From: Curtobacterium poinsettiae
GTDB lineage: Bacteria; Actinomycetota; Actinomycetes; Actinomycetales; Microbacteriaceae
Direction: 5' to 3'
DNA length: 64,000 nucleotides
Assembly: GCF_025677645.1 (NCBI RefSeq)
Contig: NZ_CP106879.1
Span: 2,418,001-2,482,000, forward strand
Within the stretch, counting starts at the first letter, position 1; the number at the start of each line of letters is the position of its first letter. Below, one piece after another: positions 17,567 through 26,263 of this stretch. The notes under the pieces were generated by a model, which worked only from the letters and a program-made list of their open reading frames with translations, ran no database searches and was not told the origin of the DNA. A program made the translations under genes and the position numbers.

Positions 17567-17607
17567 GGAGGCCCGGTGCCGGTTCCTGGAACCGGCACCG
17601 GGCCTCC
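17567..17607. terminator. GGAGGCCCGGTGCC-family hairpin between trpD and glpK
   Basis: GGAGGCCCGGTGCCGGTT pairs perfectly with its complement around a 5-nt loop. It lies between the convergent 3' ends of trpD and glpK and could stop transcription from both sides. The same core recurs at 46736, 52845 and 54466. Confidence 0.65.
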
Positions 17608-17663
17608 CGTCGGTGCGATCAGTGCACGCGGTCAGCGTGCGCCTGCAGTGTCACTGCACGTCG

Positions 17664-19175
17664 TTACTGGACGTCCTCGTCGACCCAGTCGAAGGTCTTC
17701 GTGACGGCCTTCTTCCACAGACGGAGCGTGCGCTCGCGCTCGGCGTCGTCGAGCTGGGGCTCCCAGCGCTTGTCCTCCTGCCAGTTGGCACGGAGCTCGT
17801 CGAGGTTGGCCCAGAAGCCGACCGCGAGACCGGCAGCGTAGGCCGCACCGAGCGCGGTCGTCTCCGCGACGACCGGACGGACGACCGGCACGTTGAGGAT
17901 GTCGGCCTGGAACTGCATGAGCTCGCTGTTCGCGGTCATGCCGCCGTCGACCTTGAGCTCGGTCAGGTCCACGCCGGAGTCGGCGTTGACCGCGTCGAGC
18001 ACCTCGCGGGTCTGCAGCGCCGTGGCCTCGAGGGCGGCACGGGCGATGTGGCCCTTGTTGACGTAGCGGGTGAGGCCGACGATGGCACCGCGGGCGTCCG
18101 GGCGCCAGTACGGCGCGAAGAGCCCGGAGAACGCCGGTACGAAGTACACGCCACCGTTGTCCTCGACGGTCTTGGCCAGGGCCTCGACCTCCGGGGCGCT
18201 CCCGATCAGACCGAGGTTGTCGCGGAGCCACTGGATGAGCGAGCCCGTGACGGCGATCGAACCCTCGAGGGCGTAGTGCGTCTCCTGGTCGCCGAGCTTG
18301 TAGCCGACGGTGGTGAGCAGGCCGTTCTCGGAGCGGACGATCTCGGTACCGGTGTTGAAGATCAGGAAGTTGCCGGTGCCGTAGGTGTTCTTCGACTCGC
18401 CCTGGTCGAACGCGGCCTGACCGAAGGTCGCGGCCTGCTGGTCGCCGAGGATGCCGGCGATCGGGACCTCGCGCAGCAGGCTCGAGGACTCGACGTGGCC
18501 GTAGACCTCGGAGGAGCTGACGATCTCGGGGAGCATCGACTTCGGCACGCCGAAGTCGGCGAGGATGTCGTCGCGCCACTGCAGCGTCTCGAGGTCCATG
18601 AACAGCGTGCGGGACGCGTTCGTGACGTCGGTCTTGTGGACGCCGCCGTCGACGCCACCGGTCAGGTTCCAGAGGACCCAGGTGTCGGTGGTGCCGAAGA
18701 GCAGGTCGCCCGCCTCGGCCTTCTCACGAGCACCCTCGACGTTCTCGAGGATCCACATGATCTTGGTCCCGGCGAAGTACGTCGCGAGCGGCAGGCCGAC
18801 GATGGCCTTGTACTTGTCGGTGTCGCCGTCGGCGAGCTTGTCGACGAGCGCCTGCGTGCGGGTGTCCTGCCAGACGATCGCGTTGTAGATCGGCTTGCCG
18901 GTGGTCTTGTCCCACACGACGGCGGTCTCGCGCTGGTTGGTGATGCCGACGGCTGCAACGTCGTGGCGCGTGATGTCGGCACGCGACAGTGCCTGACCGA
19001 TCACCTCGCGGGTGTTGTCCCAGATCTCGGCGGGGTCGTGCTCGACCCACCCGGCGCGCGGGAAGATCTGCTCGTGTTCCTTCTGCCCGGTCGAGATGAT
19101 CGAACCGGAGTGGTCGAACACGATTGCTCGGGTCGAGGTCGTGCCCTGGTCGATGGCGACGATGTAGTCGGCCAT
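17664..19175 (-). CDS. glpK: Glycerol kinase
   Basis: A 503-residue FGGY kinase that phosphorylates glycerol to glycerol 3-phosphate. The N-terminus [19 protein letters not shown] is the diagnostic GlpK phosphate-binding segment; [13 protein letters not shown] and the C-terminal [20 protein letters not shown] are typical of the family. The length is normal. The ATG has AAGGAG upstream. It lies 83 bp after the glycerol channel gene glpF in the same direction, so glpF-glpK is one unit for glycerol capture. No glpD is adjacent. Confidence 0.97.
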   Translation of the reverse strand: MADYIVAIDQGTTSTRAIVFDHSGSIISTGQKEHEQIFPRAGWVEHDPAEIWDNTREVIGQALSRADITRHDVAAVGITNQRETAVVWDKTTGKPIYNAIVWQDTRTQALVDKLADGDTDKYKAIVGLPLATYFAGTKIMWILENVEGAREKAEAGDLLFGTTDTWVLWNLTGGVDGGVHKTDVTNASRTLFMDLETLQWRDDILADFGVPKSMLPEIVSSSEVYGHVESSSLLREVPIAGILGDQQAATFGQAAFDQGESKNTYGTGNFLIFNTGTEIVRSENGLLTTVGYKLGDQETHYALEGSIAVTGSLIQWLRDNLGLIGSAPEVEALAKTVEDNGGVYFVPAFSGLFAPYWRPDARGAIVGLTRYVNKGHIARAALEATALQTREVLDAVNADSGVDLTELKVDGGMTANSELMQFQADILNVPVVRPVVAETTALGAAYAAGLAVGFWANLDELRANWQEDKRWEPQLDDAERERTLRLWKKAVTKTFDWVDEDVQ

Positions 19176-19258
19176 TGGTGCTCCTTACGGGTGTGTTCGG
19201 TGCGGGTGCGTGTTCGGTCGTGCGGAACGGCCGTCCACGCCTTCGGGGTGGGGGTGGG

Positions 19259-19984
19259 TCAGCTGACGACGGGCAGCAGGGCGTAGGACAGCCCGGCGGC
19301 GAGGGCGCCACCGATCAGCGGTCCGACGACCGGCACCCAGGCGTAGGCCCAGTCGCTCGAGCCCTTGCCCTTGATGGGCAGGAAGGCGTGCGCGATGCGG
19401 GGGCCGAGGTCACGGGCCGGGTTGATGGCGTAGCCGGTGGGGCCACCGAGGCTGACACCGATCGCGATCACGAGGAACGCGACGGGGATCGCACCGAGCT
19501 CCGACGGGGTCTGCCCGTTGGTGAACGCGATGACGACGAAGACCAGCACGAAGGTGCCGATGATCTCCGTGACGAGGTTCCAGCCGTACGAGCGGATCGC
19601 GGGGCCGGTCGAGAAGACGCCGAGCTTGGCGGCCGCGTCGGGCTCCTCGTCGAAGTGCTGCTTGTAGGCGAGCCAGACGATGACCGCACCGATGATCGCG
19701 CCGATCAGCTGGGCGAGCCAGTAGAGGAACATCTCGCCGACGGTGATGTTGCCGAGGATCGCCTGCGCGAGGCTGACCGCGGGGTTGAGCTGTCCGCCGG
19801 ACTTGTAGGACACGGTGACACCGGCGAAGACCGCGAAGCCCCAGCCGATCGTGACCATCAGGAACCCGGCTCCGAAGCCCTTGGACTTCGCCAGCGAGAC
19901 GGCGGCGACGACGCCGCCACCCAGGATGATGAGCATCGCCGTACCGACGAGCTCGGACAGGAAATTGACGCCGATGCCGTCCAT
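19259..19984 (-). CDS. glpF: Glycerol uptake facilitator (aquaglyceroporin)
   Basis: A 241-residue MIP-family channel. The two pore motifs are NPAVS (first half) and NPARD (second half; Asp after NPAR is typical of glycerol channels), with six hydrophobic segments. It admits glycerol, which GlpK then traps. ATG at 19984 has GGAGGT 5–6 nt upstream. Its 5' side faces dhaK across a 316-bp control region with two identical palindromes. Confidence 0.94.
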   Translation of the reverse strand: MDGIGVNFLSELVGTAMLIILGGGVVAAVSLAKSKGFGAGFLMVTIGWGFAVFAGVTVSYKSGGQLNPAVSLAQAILGNITVGEMFLYWLAQLIGAIIGAVIVWLAYKQHFDEEPDAAAKLGVFSTGPAIRSYGWNLVTEIIGTFVLVFVVIAFTNGQTPSELGAIPVAFLVIAIGVSLGGPTGYAINPARDLGPRIAHAFLPIKGKGSSDWAYAWVPVVGPLIGGALAAGLSYALLPVVS

Positions 19985-20114
19985 CGGTGACCTCCAGTGC
20001 GTGAGGGTGGGGGTCCGGCCGTGCTGCGCCGCACTCCCCGTTGAGTGATTGAGGCCAACCATAGTGATGCGGTTCACGGCCCGGCGATGAATTCGTGAGC
20101 GAAGTGCGGCATCG

Positions 20115-20128
20115 TGCACGAACGTGCA
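20115..20128. promoter_or_regulatory. Palindrome TGCACGAACGTGCA, site A (candidate operator)
   Basis: A 6+2+6 inverted repeat in the glpF–dhaK intergenic region, 131 bp upstream of glpF. An identical 14-mer occurs at 20180. The position between two divergent triose/glycerol operons suggests a shared regulator. No regulator gene of the GlpR, DeoR or GntR type is adjacent. Confidence 0.6.
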
Positions 20129-20179
20129 GGACGAGTGTCCCCAGCACGATCCTGACCCGGTGACGCGTCCTCGGCACGC

Positions 20180-20193
20180 TGCACGAACGTGCA
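20180..20193. promoter_or_regulatory. Palindrome TGCACGAACGTGCA, site B (candidate operator)
   Basis: An exact copy of site A, 65 bp away. It sits about 33 bp upstream of TAGATT (20226–20231), a possible -10 for dhaK. The rest of 19985–20300 shows no gene. Confidence 0.6.
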
Positions 20194-20300
20194 TCGTGAC
20201 CGGACGGCCGCTCGTGCCGCCGATGTAGATTGGGCGCACTCCGGTCGACGACGCGCGGTGTGACCGCCACGGTTCGACCCCGTACCCGTGGAGGCACCGC

Positions 20301-21305
20301 ATGAAGAAGCTCATCAACGACCCGCAGGCCGTGGTCGAGGAGACCGTCCGGGGCTTCGCCCGGGCACACGCCGGGCACGTCGTCCTGGTCGAGGACCCGA
20401 TCCACCTGCACCGCGCTGACGCACCCGTCGCCGGCAAGGTCGGGATCGTCAGCGGCGGTGGCAGCGGCCACGAGCCGCTGCACGCCGGCTTCGTCGGGTA
20501 CGGCATGCTCGACGCCGCGGTGCCCGGCCCGGTGTTCACGAGCCCGACGCCCGACCCGATCGTCGCCGCGACGAAGGCCGTCGACGGCGGTGCGGGCGTG
20601 CTGCACATCGTGAAGAACTACACCGGCAACGTGCTCAACTTCGAGACGGCCGCCGAGCTCGCGGCGATGGACGACGTCCGCGTCGAGTCCGTCGTGGTGG
20701 ATGACGACGTCGCGGTGCAGGACTCCCTGTTCACCGCCGGCCGTCGCGGTGTCGCCGGGACCGTCGTGGTGGAGAAGTGCGCCGGCGCCGCCGCCGAGCG
20801 CGGGGACGACCTGGACGCGGTCGCCGCGGTGGCCCGGCACGTCAACGACGTCACGCGGTCGATGGGGCTCGCGCTGGCGTCTGGCACCGTCCCGCACGCC
20901 GGGGAGCCGTCCTTCGTGCTGGCCGACGACGAGGTCGAGCTCGGCATCGGCATCCACGGCGAGCCGGGCCGCGAGCGGATCGCGATGGCACCGGCGGACG
21001 AGCTGGTCGACCGCGTGCTGGAACCGATCCTGACCGACCTCGACGCCCCGGCCGGCTCGTCGCTGCTGCTCCTGGTGAACGGCATGGGCGGCACCCCGCT
21101 GTCCGAGCTCTACATCGCCTACCGACGCGCCGCCGAGGTCCTCTCCGACCGCGGCTACCAGGTCGCGCGTAGTTCGCGCGTCGGCGACTACGTCACGTCC
21201 CTCGAGATGCAGGGGTTCTCGCTCACCGTCACGGTGCTCGACGACGAACTCACTGCCCTCTGGGACGCCCCGGTGGAGACCCCGGCCCTGCGCTGGGGAC
21301 GCTGA
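20301..21305 (+). CDS. dhaK: Dihydroxyacetone kinase, substrate-binding subunit DhaK
   Basis: A 334-residue DhaK. It binds dihydroxyacetone covalently through a histidine hemiaminal; that residue is His219 in GIGIHGEPGRER. The N-terminal GIVSGGGSGHEPLHAGFVG segment is the family signature. DhaL then passes a phosphate from its ADP cofactor to the substrate. The ATG has GGAGG upstream. It is the first gene of dhaK-dhaL-dhaM. With the glycerol genes divergent, the locus handles three-carbon substrates. Confidence 0.96.
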   Translation: MKKLINDPQAVVEETVRGFARAHAGHVVLVEDPIHLHRADAPVAGKVGIVSGGGSGHEPLHAGFVGYGMLDAAVPGPVFTSPTPDPIVAATKAVDGGAGVLHIVKNYTGNVLNFETAAELAAMDDVRVESVVVDDDVAVQDSLFTAGRRGVAGTVVVEKCAGAAAERGDDLDAVAAVARHVNDVTRSMGLALASGTVPHAGEPSFVLADDEVELGIGIHGEPGRERIAMAPADELVDRVLEPILTDLDAPAGSSLLLLVNGMGGTPLSELYIAYRRAAEVLSDRGYQVARSSRVGDYVTSLEMQGFSLTVTVLDDELTALWDAPVETPALRWGR

Positions 21306-21392
21306 CCGACCGCGACTGCGGCCGACCACAGTCACTCGACCACCGGACCACGACACCGGGCCCGCCGGGCCGGACACACGAAGGGAACCGCA

Positions 21393-22019
21393 TTGGCGCT
21401 CGACACCGCATGGGCCATCGACTGGGTCCGTCGCACCGCCGCGACGATCGACGAACACCGCGCCGAGCTCGTCACGCTCGACCGCGAGATCGGGGACGGC
21501 GACCACGGCGAGAACCTCGACCGCGGGTTCCGGGCCGTGCTCGAGGCCGTCGACTCCGGGTCCTTCGACACCCCGGGTGCCGTGCTCAAGACCGTGGCGA
21601 CGAAGCTCATCTCCACCGTGGGCGGGGCGGCCGGCCCGCTCTTCGGCACCGCCTACCTGAAGGCGGCGCAGGCCGCCGGTGACGCGGCCGAACTCGACGC
21701 GGACACCCTCGTCGCCGTCCTCACCGCCGCCCGCGACGGAGTCGTGTCCCGCGGCAAGGCCACGGTCGGCGACAAGACGATGGTCGACGCGTGGAGCCCC
21801 GCGGTCGACGCCGCAGCAGCGGCTGCCGGCGCCGGCGACGACCCGAAGGCCGTCCTCACCGCGGCAGCCGACGCCGCCGCGCAGGGTGCGGCGGACACCG
21901 AGCCGCTCGTCGCCCACAAGGGCCGCGCGAGCTACCTCGGCGACCGCGCGATCGGGTACCGCGACCCCGGTGCGCAGTCGACCGCGTACATCCTGCGCGC
22001 AGCGGTGGACGCAGCGTGA
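21393..22019 (+). CDS. dhaL: Dihydroxyacetone kinase, ADP-binding subunit DhaL
   Basis: A 208-residue DhaL. The Mg-ADP site is visible as IGDGDHGENLDRGF, and the helical TVGDKTMVDAWSPAV and YLGDRAIGYRDPGAQST segments follow the family pattern. The start is TTG at 21393 with AAGGGA about 7 nt upstream, a rare but convincing start because translation before it lacks a site. Its stop overlaps the dhaM GTG by 4 bases (GTGA). Confidence 0.94.
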   Translation: MALDTAWAIDWVRRTAATIDEHRAELVTLDREIGDGDHGENLDRGFRAVLEAVDSGSFDTPGAVLKTVATKLISTVGGAAGPLFGTAYLKAAQAAGDAAELDADTLVAVLTAARDGVVSRGKATVGDKTMVDAWSPAVDAAAAAAGAGDDPKAVLTAAADAAAQGAADTEPLVAHKGRASYLGDRAIGYRDPGAQSTAYILRAAVDAA

Positions 22020-22750
22020 CCGTCGGCATCCTGGTCGTCTCGCACAGCGCGGCGATCGCGACCGGCACCGTCGAGCTGGCCCGGCAGATGGCGGCGGACG
22101 TGCCGCTCGTCGCCGCGGGCGGCACGGACGACGGCGGCATCGGTACCTCGTTCGAGGCGATCTCCGCGGGCATCGAGGAACTCGCCCAGGCGGACGCCGT
22201 CGTGGTGCTGTGCGACCTCGGCTCCGCCTACCTGACGACCGACACCGCGCTCGACTTCCTGGACGACGACGTCCGAGCCCGCGTCCACGTGTCGCCGGCC
22301 CCGCTGGTCGAGGGCACGGTGGCGGCTGCGGTCGCCGCCCAGACGGGTGGCGACGCCGACGCGGTGCTGGCCGCCGCGGCATCGGCCGCGGGTTCCGAGG
22401 CGGACGCGAGCAGCGCCTCCCTTCCGACCGGTGACCAGCCTGGAGGCGCGGGGCCGGCCGACGGGGCTGCTCCCGTCGACGGCGCGTCCGGCGCCGACCG
22501 CGTCAGCGCGTCGGTCGAGCTGGTGAACGAGACCGGGCTGCACGCCCGGCCCGCCGCGGAGTTCGTGAAGACGGCGGCGAAGTACGACGCGAGCGTGCAC
22601 GTCAACGGCGTGGACGCGAAGAGCCTGCTGGCGATCATGGCCCTGGCGCTGCCGAAGGGTGCGACGGTGTCGGTCGACGCGACCGGGCAGGACGCGCAGG
22701 CCGCGGTCGACGCCCTGGTGGAACTGGTCCGGTCCGGCTTCGGCGAGTGA
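22016..22750 (+). CDS. dhaM: Dihydroxyacetone kinase phosphotransfer subunit DhaM (EIIA–HPr)
   Basis: A 244-residue PTS-dependent donor. Residues 1–125 form a mannose-type EIIA domain with the phosphorylated histidine in ILVVSHSAAIATG. Residues 162–244 form an HPr domain with GLHARPAAEFV. There is no C-terminal EI-like domain, so this is the two-domain form. It rephosphorylates the ADP on DhaL using enzyme I. The linker (about 126–160) is Ala/Ser/Gly/Pro-rich and contains an inverted repeat related to the intergenic GGAGGCGCGG elements. The GTG start overlaps dhaL by 4 bases. Confidence 0.93.
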   Translation: MTVGILVVSHSAAIATGTVELARQMAADVPLVAAGGTDDGGIGTSFEAISAGIEELAQADAVVVLCDLGSAYLTTDTALDFLDDDVRARVHVSPAPLVEGTVAAAVAAQTGGDADAVLAAAASAAGSEADASSASLPTGDQPGGAGPADGAAPVDGASGADRVSASVELVNETGLHARPAAEFVKTAAKYDASVHVNGVDAKSLLAIMALALPKGATVSVDATGQDAQAAVDALVELVRSGFGE

Positions 22751-22752
22751 CG

Positions 22753-22780
22753 CCGCCGCCGGGGGAGACCCCGGCGGCGG
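22753..22780. terminator. Terminator hairpin between dhaM and the TetR gene
   Basis: CCGCCGCCGGGG and CCCCGGCGGCGG form a perfect 12-bp stem closed by a GAGA tetraloop. It starts 2 bp after the dhaM stop and lies between two convergent 3' ends, so it can serve both. Confidence 0.75.
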
Positions 22781-22791
22781 TGCCCGCCCGG

Positions 22792-23370
22792 TCACCGGAT
22801 CGAGATCGTCCCCGCCAGGTCGAGGTCCGAGGGGCCGCCGGTGACCCCGGCGTCCGCGAGCAGGGTGGCACCGAACACGGCGCTCCAGAACGTGCGGGCG
22901 TCGCGGGCGACGCCGCTCGGGCTCGTCCAGCCCTGATCGTCGACGACGCGTTCCAGGTAGCGCTCGGACTGCCGGAACAGCACGGCGAGCAGCAGTCGCA
23001 CGCGCTCACGCTGCGCCGGGTCGTCCCCGGCGGCCCCGAGCGCCCGGACCACGAGCGGGGTCGACGGCATCGCGAGGGCGGTGCGAGCGAGGACTTCCCG
23101 GAACGACTCCGGCGAGCGGGCTCGCCGGCCGGCCGCCTGCAGTCGCGTGGTGTCGCGGAGGAACAGCGCGAACGCGGCGTCGAGCACCAGGCGGTCCTTC
23201 GAGCCGTAGTGGTGCGTGATCTGGTTCGGGTAGACACCCGCGGCCCGGGCGACCTCGCTGACGGTGACGCTCCGAGTGCCCGCACTGAGCAGTCCGGCCG
23301 TCGCCGCGAGGATCTTCGCCCGTGTCGCCGCGCCGCGTGCCGTTCCGGGGCCGTCCGCCGTGGTTGCCAT
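22792..23370 (-). CDS. TetR-family repressor beside the ketoacyl synthase
   Basis: A 192-residue TetR protein. The N-terminal helix-turn-helix is visible as VTVSEVARAAGVYPNQITHHYGSKDRL (about 35–60). The C-terminal ligand domain resembles TetR_C proteins that sense unknown small molecules. ATG at 23370 is preceded by TACAAT with a 6-nt spacer, so the mRNA is probably leaderless. That -10 lies inside the palindrome TTGTACGTGGTACAA, which predicts autorepression. It is divergent from the fabF-like gene at 23425, so it probably represses that gene as well. Confidence 0.85.
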   Translation of the reverse strand: MATTADGPGTARGAATRAKILAATAGLLSAGTRSVTVSEVARAAGVYPNQITHHYGSKDRLVLDAAFALFLRDTTRLQAAGRRARSPESFREVLARTALAMPSTPLVVRALGAAGDDPAQRERVRLLLAVLFRQSERYLERVVDDQGWTSPSGVARDARTFWSAVFGATLLADAGVTGGPSDLDLAGTISIR

Positions 23371-23377
23371 GTCGGAA

Positions 23378-23413
23378 TTGTACGTGGTACAACTCAACTT
23401 GCTCAACGTACAA
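23378..23413. promoter_or_regulatory. Double operator for the TetR regulator
   Basis: Site 1 (23378–23392) is TTGTACGTGGTACAA, a perfect 6+3+6 palindrome overlapping the tetR -10. Site 2 (23399–23413) is TTGCTCAACGTACAA, a degenerate copy exactly 21 bp further, two helical turns, ending against the ribosome binding site of the divergent gene. Confidence 0.7.
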
Positions 23414-23424
23414 GAGGAGTTCCC

Positions 23425-24645
23425 GTGGACATCGTCATCACCGGCTACGGCGCGGTCTCACCCTTCGGCCACGGCGTCACGCCACTCTGGGACGCCCTGG
23501 TGGCCGGTCGCTCCGGCGTCCGCGCCCTGCACCGCGACGGAGCGCTCTGGCAACAGGTGCCGATCCGGGTCGGCGCCGATGCCGCCCTCGACGCCGACGG
23601 AGCGCTCGGGCGGGTCCGTGCGAACCGTCTCGACCGCAGTCAGCAGCTGGCACTCGTCGCCGCGGACGAGGCCTGGGCCGACGCCGGTGCCCCCGCGGTG
23701 GAGGGCGACCGACTCGCCGTGGTCATCGGCACCGGGATCGGGGGAGTGGAGACGCTCCTGGACGCCCACGACGTGCTCGGTGCGTCCGGTGCCCGGCGGG
23801 TCTCACCGCGCACGGTGCCGATGCTCATGGCGAACGGTGCCGCCGCGCAGATCAGCATCGCGTACGGGGCGCGAGGCGGCGCCTACACGACGGTGTCGGC
23901 CTGCGCCTCGGGGGCCGAGGCCATCGCCACCGCCGCACGACTCATCGCCACCGGTGAGGCCGACGTGGTCATCACCGGCGGGACCGAGGCCGCCGTCACC
24001 CCGGTGACGATGGCATCGTTCGCCCAGTCACAGGCCCTCGCGAAGCCCGACGGCGACGACCCCACCACCCTGTCACGGCCGTTCGACGCCGACCGCCGCG
24101 GCTTCGTCCTCGGCGAGGGCGCCGGCATCGTCGTGCTCGAGCGTGCCGACCACGCCGCGGCCCGAGGACAGCGGTCGCACGGCTCGCTCGCCGGATGGGG
24201 GATCACCTCGGACGCGCACCACATCACCGCACCGCTGGCGGACGGCAGCGAGCAGGAGCGGGCCATGCGCGCCGCGATCCGGATGGCGGGACTCACCGGC
24301 GGCGACGTCGACCACGTGAACGCGCACGCCACCGGCACCCCCGTCGGCGACGTCGGCGAGGCGGCCGCCATCAGCCGTGCTGTGGGGACCGGCGCGCTGG
24401 TCACCGCGCCGAAGAGCGCGATCGGGCACATGTTCGGCGCCGCCGGAGCCGTCGAGGCGATCCTGACCCTGCGGGCGCTCGAGACCGGCACCGTGCCGCC
24501 GACCCTGAACCTCGACCGGCTCGACCCCGCGGTGGACCTCGACGTCGTCTCCGGCGCAGCTCGGACCGCGCCGCTCCGTGCCGCGTTGAACAACTCGTTC
24601 GGGTTCGGCGGTCAGAACGCGTCGCTGGTGTTCACCGCGGCGTGA
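23425..24645 (+). CDS. Beta-ketoacyl-ACP synthase II (FabF-like), stand-alone
   Basis: A 406-residue condensing enzyme of the KAS II type, which extends acyl-ACP with malonyl-ACP. The catalytic triad is present: Cys in VSACASGAEA, His in NAHATGTPVGD and His in KSAIGHMFGAAG. It lies outside any fab cluster, without acyl carrier protein or reductases, and is controlled by its own TetR. It may therefore adjust fatty-acid chain length or feed a lipid product under specific conditions (inference). The GTG start has GAGGAG upstream. Its 3' end overlaps the convergent XRE gene by 14 bp. Confidence 0.9.
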   Translation: MDIVITGYGAVSPFGHGVTPLWDALVAGRSGVRALHRDGALWQQVPIRVGADAALDADGALGRVRANRLDRSQQLALVAADEAWADAGAPAVEGDRLAVVIGTGIGGVETLLDAHDVLGASGARRVSPRTVPMLMANGAAAQISIAYGARGGAYTTVSACASGAEAIATAARLIATGEADVVITGGTEAAVTPVTMASFAQSQALAKPDGDDPTTLSRPFDADRRGFVLGEGAGIVVLERADHAAARGQRSHGSLAGWGITSDAHHITAPLADGSEQERAMRAAIRMAGLTGGDVDHVNAHATGTPVGDVGEAAAISRAVGTGALVTAPKSAIGHMFGAAGAVEAILTLRALETGTVPPTLNLDRLDPAVDLDVVSGAARTAPLRAALNNSFGFGGQNASLVFTAA

Positions 24646-25477
24646 GCTCCTGCAGGCCCGTGACCCGGAGCAGGTCGAGCTTCGCGGCGTCCTCGGAGCC
24701 CGGCACGACCGTGTAGACGACGATCCGCAGGTCACCGCCGGGAACGCTCAGCACGTCGCAGTCGATCTCCACCGGCCCGACGGGCGTGTGCACGACCTTG
24801 CGGCTCGCACGGTGCTCGGCGATCCGGCCGGTCTCCCAGCGGCGGGCGAACTCGGGGGACTCCCGCAGCAGCCGTTCGACCAGGTCCGCGAGGTCACGGT
24901 CCGCCGGGTAGCGGCCGTACGCCTGCCGCAGGTCGGCGGCGAGGTCGCTCGAGAACTCCTCCTGGTGCTCGTCGTCCCAGTCCACCCCGTCGCGCTCCTG
25001 CATGAAGTGCCGCCAGACCAGGTTGCGATCGAGCCCGACGTACCGCGAGGGGTCGCCGTTCACCGCGGCCCACAGCTCGTTCCAGAGCACGATGTCGTGG
25101 GTCGCCGTGAACACCGCGAGCGGGACGTCGCCGAGCCGGTCCACCAACCGCTGCACGCCCGGCGTGATGTGCCGCGGCACCACCTGATGCGACGGCGGGG
25201 CGACGCCGGCCACCCGGCACAGGTGGTCCCGCTCCTCGGACGACAGCCGGAGCGCCGTCGCGAGGGCGGCGAGCAGCTGCGGCGACGGGTTCGTCGCCCG
25301 GCCCTGCTCGAGGCGGACGACGTAGTCGACGCTCACGCCCGCCAGCGCGGCGAGCTCCTCGCGGCGGAGCCCCGGGGTCCGTCTGCCGGGGCCGGCCGGC
25401 AGGCCGACCGCCTCGGGACGCACCCGGTCACGCCAGGAACGCAACACGTTCGCGAACTCGCTCATGTCCACCATCAT
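24632..25477 (-). CDS. XRE-family regulator with MmyB-like ligand domain
   Basis: A 281-residue regulator. The helix-turn-helix is in LRREELAALAGVSVDYVVRLEQGRATNPSPQ (about 36–66). The C-terminal half has the MmyB-type pattern DIVLWNELWAAVNGDPS and NLVWRHFMQERDG, which in this family forms a PAS-like small-molecule pocket. Such genes commonly sit divergent to a short-chain dehydrogenase that they regulate, as here with the gene at 25568. The start is ambiguous: GTG 25480, ATG 25477 and ATG 25474 are in frame, with AGGAGG 7–13 nt upstream. Confidence 0.87.
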   Translation of the reverse strand: MMVDMSEFANVLRSWRDRVRPEAVGLPAGPGRRTPGLRREELAALAGVSVDYVVRLEQGRATNPSPQLLAALATALRLSSEERDHLCRVAGVAPPSHQVVPRHITPGVQRLVDRLGDVPLAVFTATHDIVLWNELWAAVNGDPSRYVGLDRNLVWRHFMQERDGVDWDDEHQEEFSSDLAADLRQAYGRYPADRDLADLVERLLRESPEFARRWETGRIAEHRASRKVVHTPVGPVEIDCDVLSVPGGDLRIVVYTVVPGSEDAAKLDLLRVTGLQELTPR

Positions 25478-25567
25478 CACCCCGCGCCTCCTGTCCGTCC
25501 TGGTACTGCCGGTCCCACCGTCGCACCGTGCCTGGGGGAGCCGGGTCGGCGGGGGCAGGCTGGACGC

Positions 25568-26248
25568 ATGACAACGACACTGATCACCGGGGCCAACCGC
25601 AGCCTCGGACTCGAGACCGCACGCCGACTGCTCGAAGCCGGCCACACCGTCTACGCCGGCATGCGCGACCCGGCCAACGGCGACGACGCCCGCGCCCTCG
25701 GCGCACACGTCGTGCAGCTGGACGTCACCGACCAGGCCAGCATCGACGCGGCGATCGCGACGATCCCCGAACTCGACGTCCTCGTGAACAACGCCGGGAT
25801 CCTCGGCACCTCGTTCGGGGTCGACGACCTCGACGCGAGCGCGATGGCGACCGTGCTCGACACCAACGTCACCGGGATCGTGCGGGTGACCCAGGCCGCG
25901 CTGCCCCTGCTGCGACGCTCGGCAGCACCCGTCATCGTGAACGTCTCGTCGGGGGTGGGGTTCCCGCGCTGGCTGACGACGCCGGGGCACGACGAGTACG
26001 GGGTGCCGGCGGTGCCGTACGCGGCGTCGAAGGCGGCCGTGATCGCGCTGACCGTGCAGTACGCGAAGAACCTGCCCGGGTTCCGGGTGAACGCGAGCGA
26101 CCCGGGCTACACGGCGACGGAGTTCAACGGGTTCGGCGGACACCAGACGATCACCGAGGGCACCGATGCCACGGTCATGCTCGCGACGATCGGCACCGAC
26201 GGGCCGACGGGGGAGTTCCACAACCGCGAGGGCCGGATCGAGTACTGA
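25568..26248 (+). CDS. Short-chain dehydrogenase/reductase
   Basis: A 226-residue classical SDR. The nucleotide-binding TLITGANRSLGLETA (TGxxxxLG), the NNAG motif in VLVNNAGILG, the catalytic Ser in VNVSSG and the YAASK motif are all present. It is likely an NADP-dependent carbonyl reductase of the kind often paired with a divergent MmyB-type XRE regulator. Bases 25478–25567 between the two hold no gene. Its substrate is unknown. Confidence 0.9.
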   Translation: MTTTLITGANRSLGLETARRLLEAGHTVYAGMRDPANGDDARALGAHVVQLDVTDQASIDAAIATIPELDVLVNNAGILGTSFGVDDLDASAMATVLDTNVTGIVRVTQAALPLLRRSAAPVIVNVSSGVGFPRWLTTPGHDEYGVPAVPYAASKAAVIALTVQYAKNLPGFRVNASDPGYTATEFNGFGGHQTITEGTDATVMLATIGTDGPTGEFHNREGRIEY

Positions 26249-26263
26249 CGGACAGCGCCGGCG

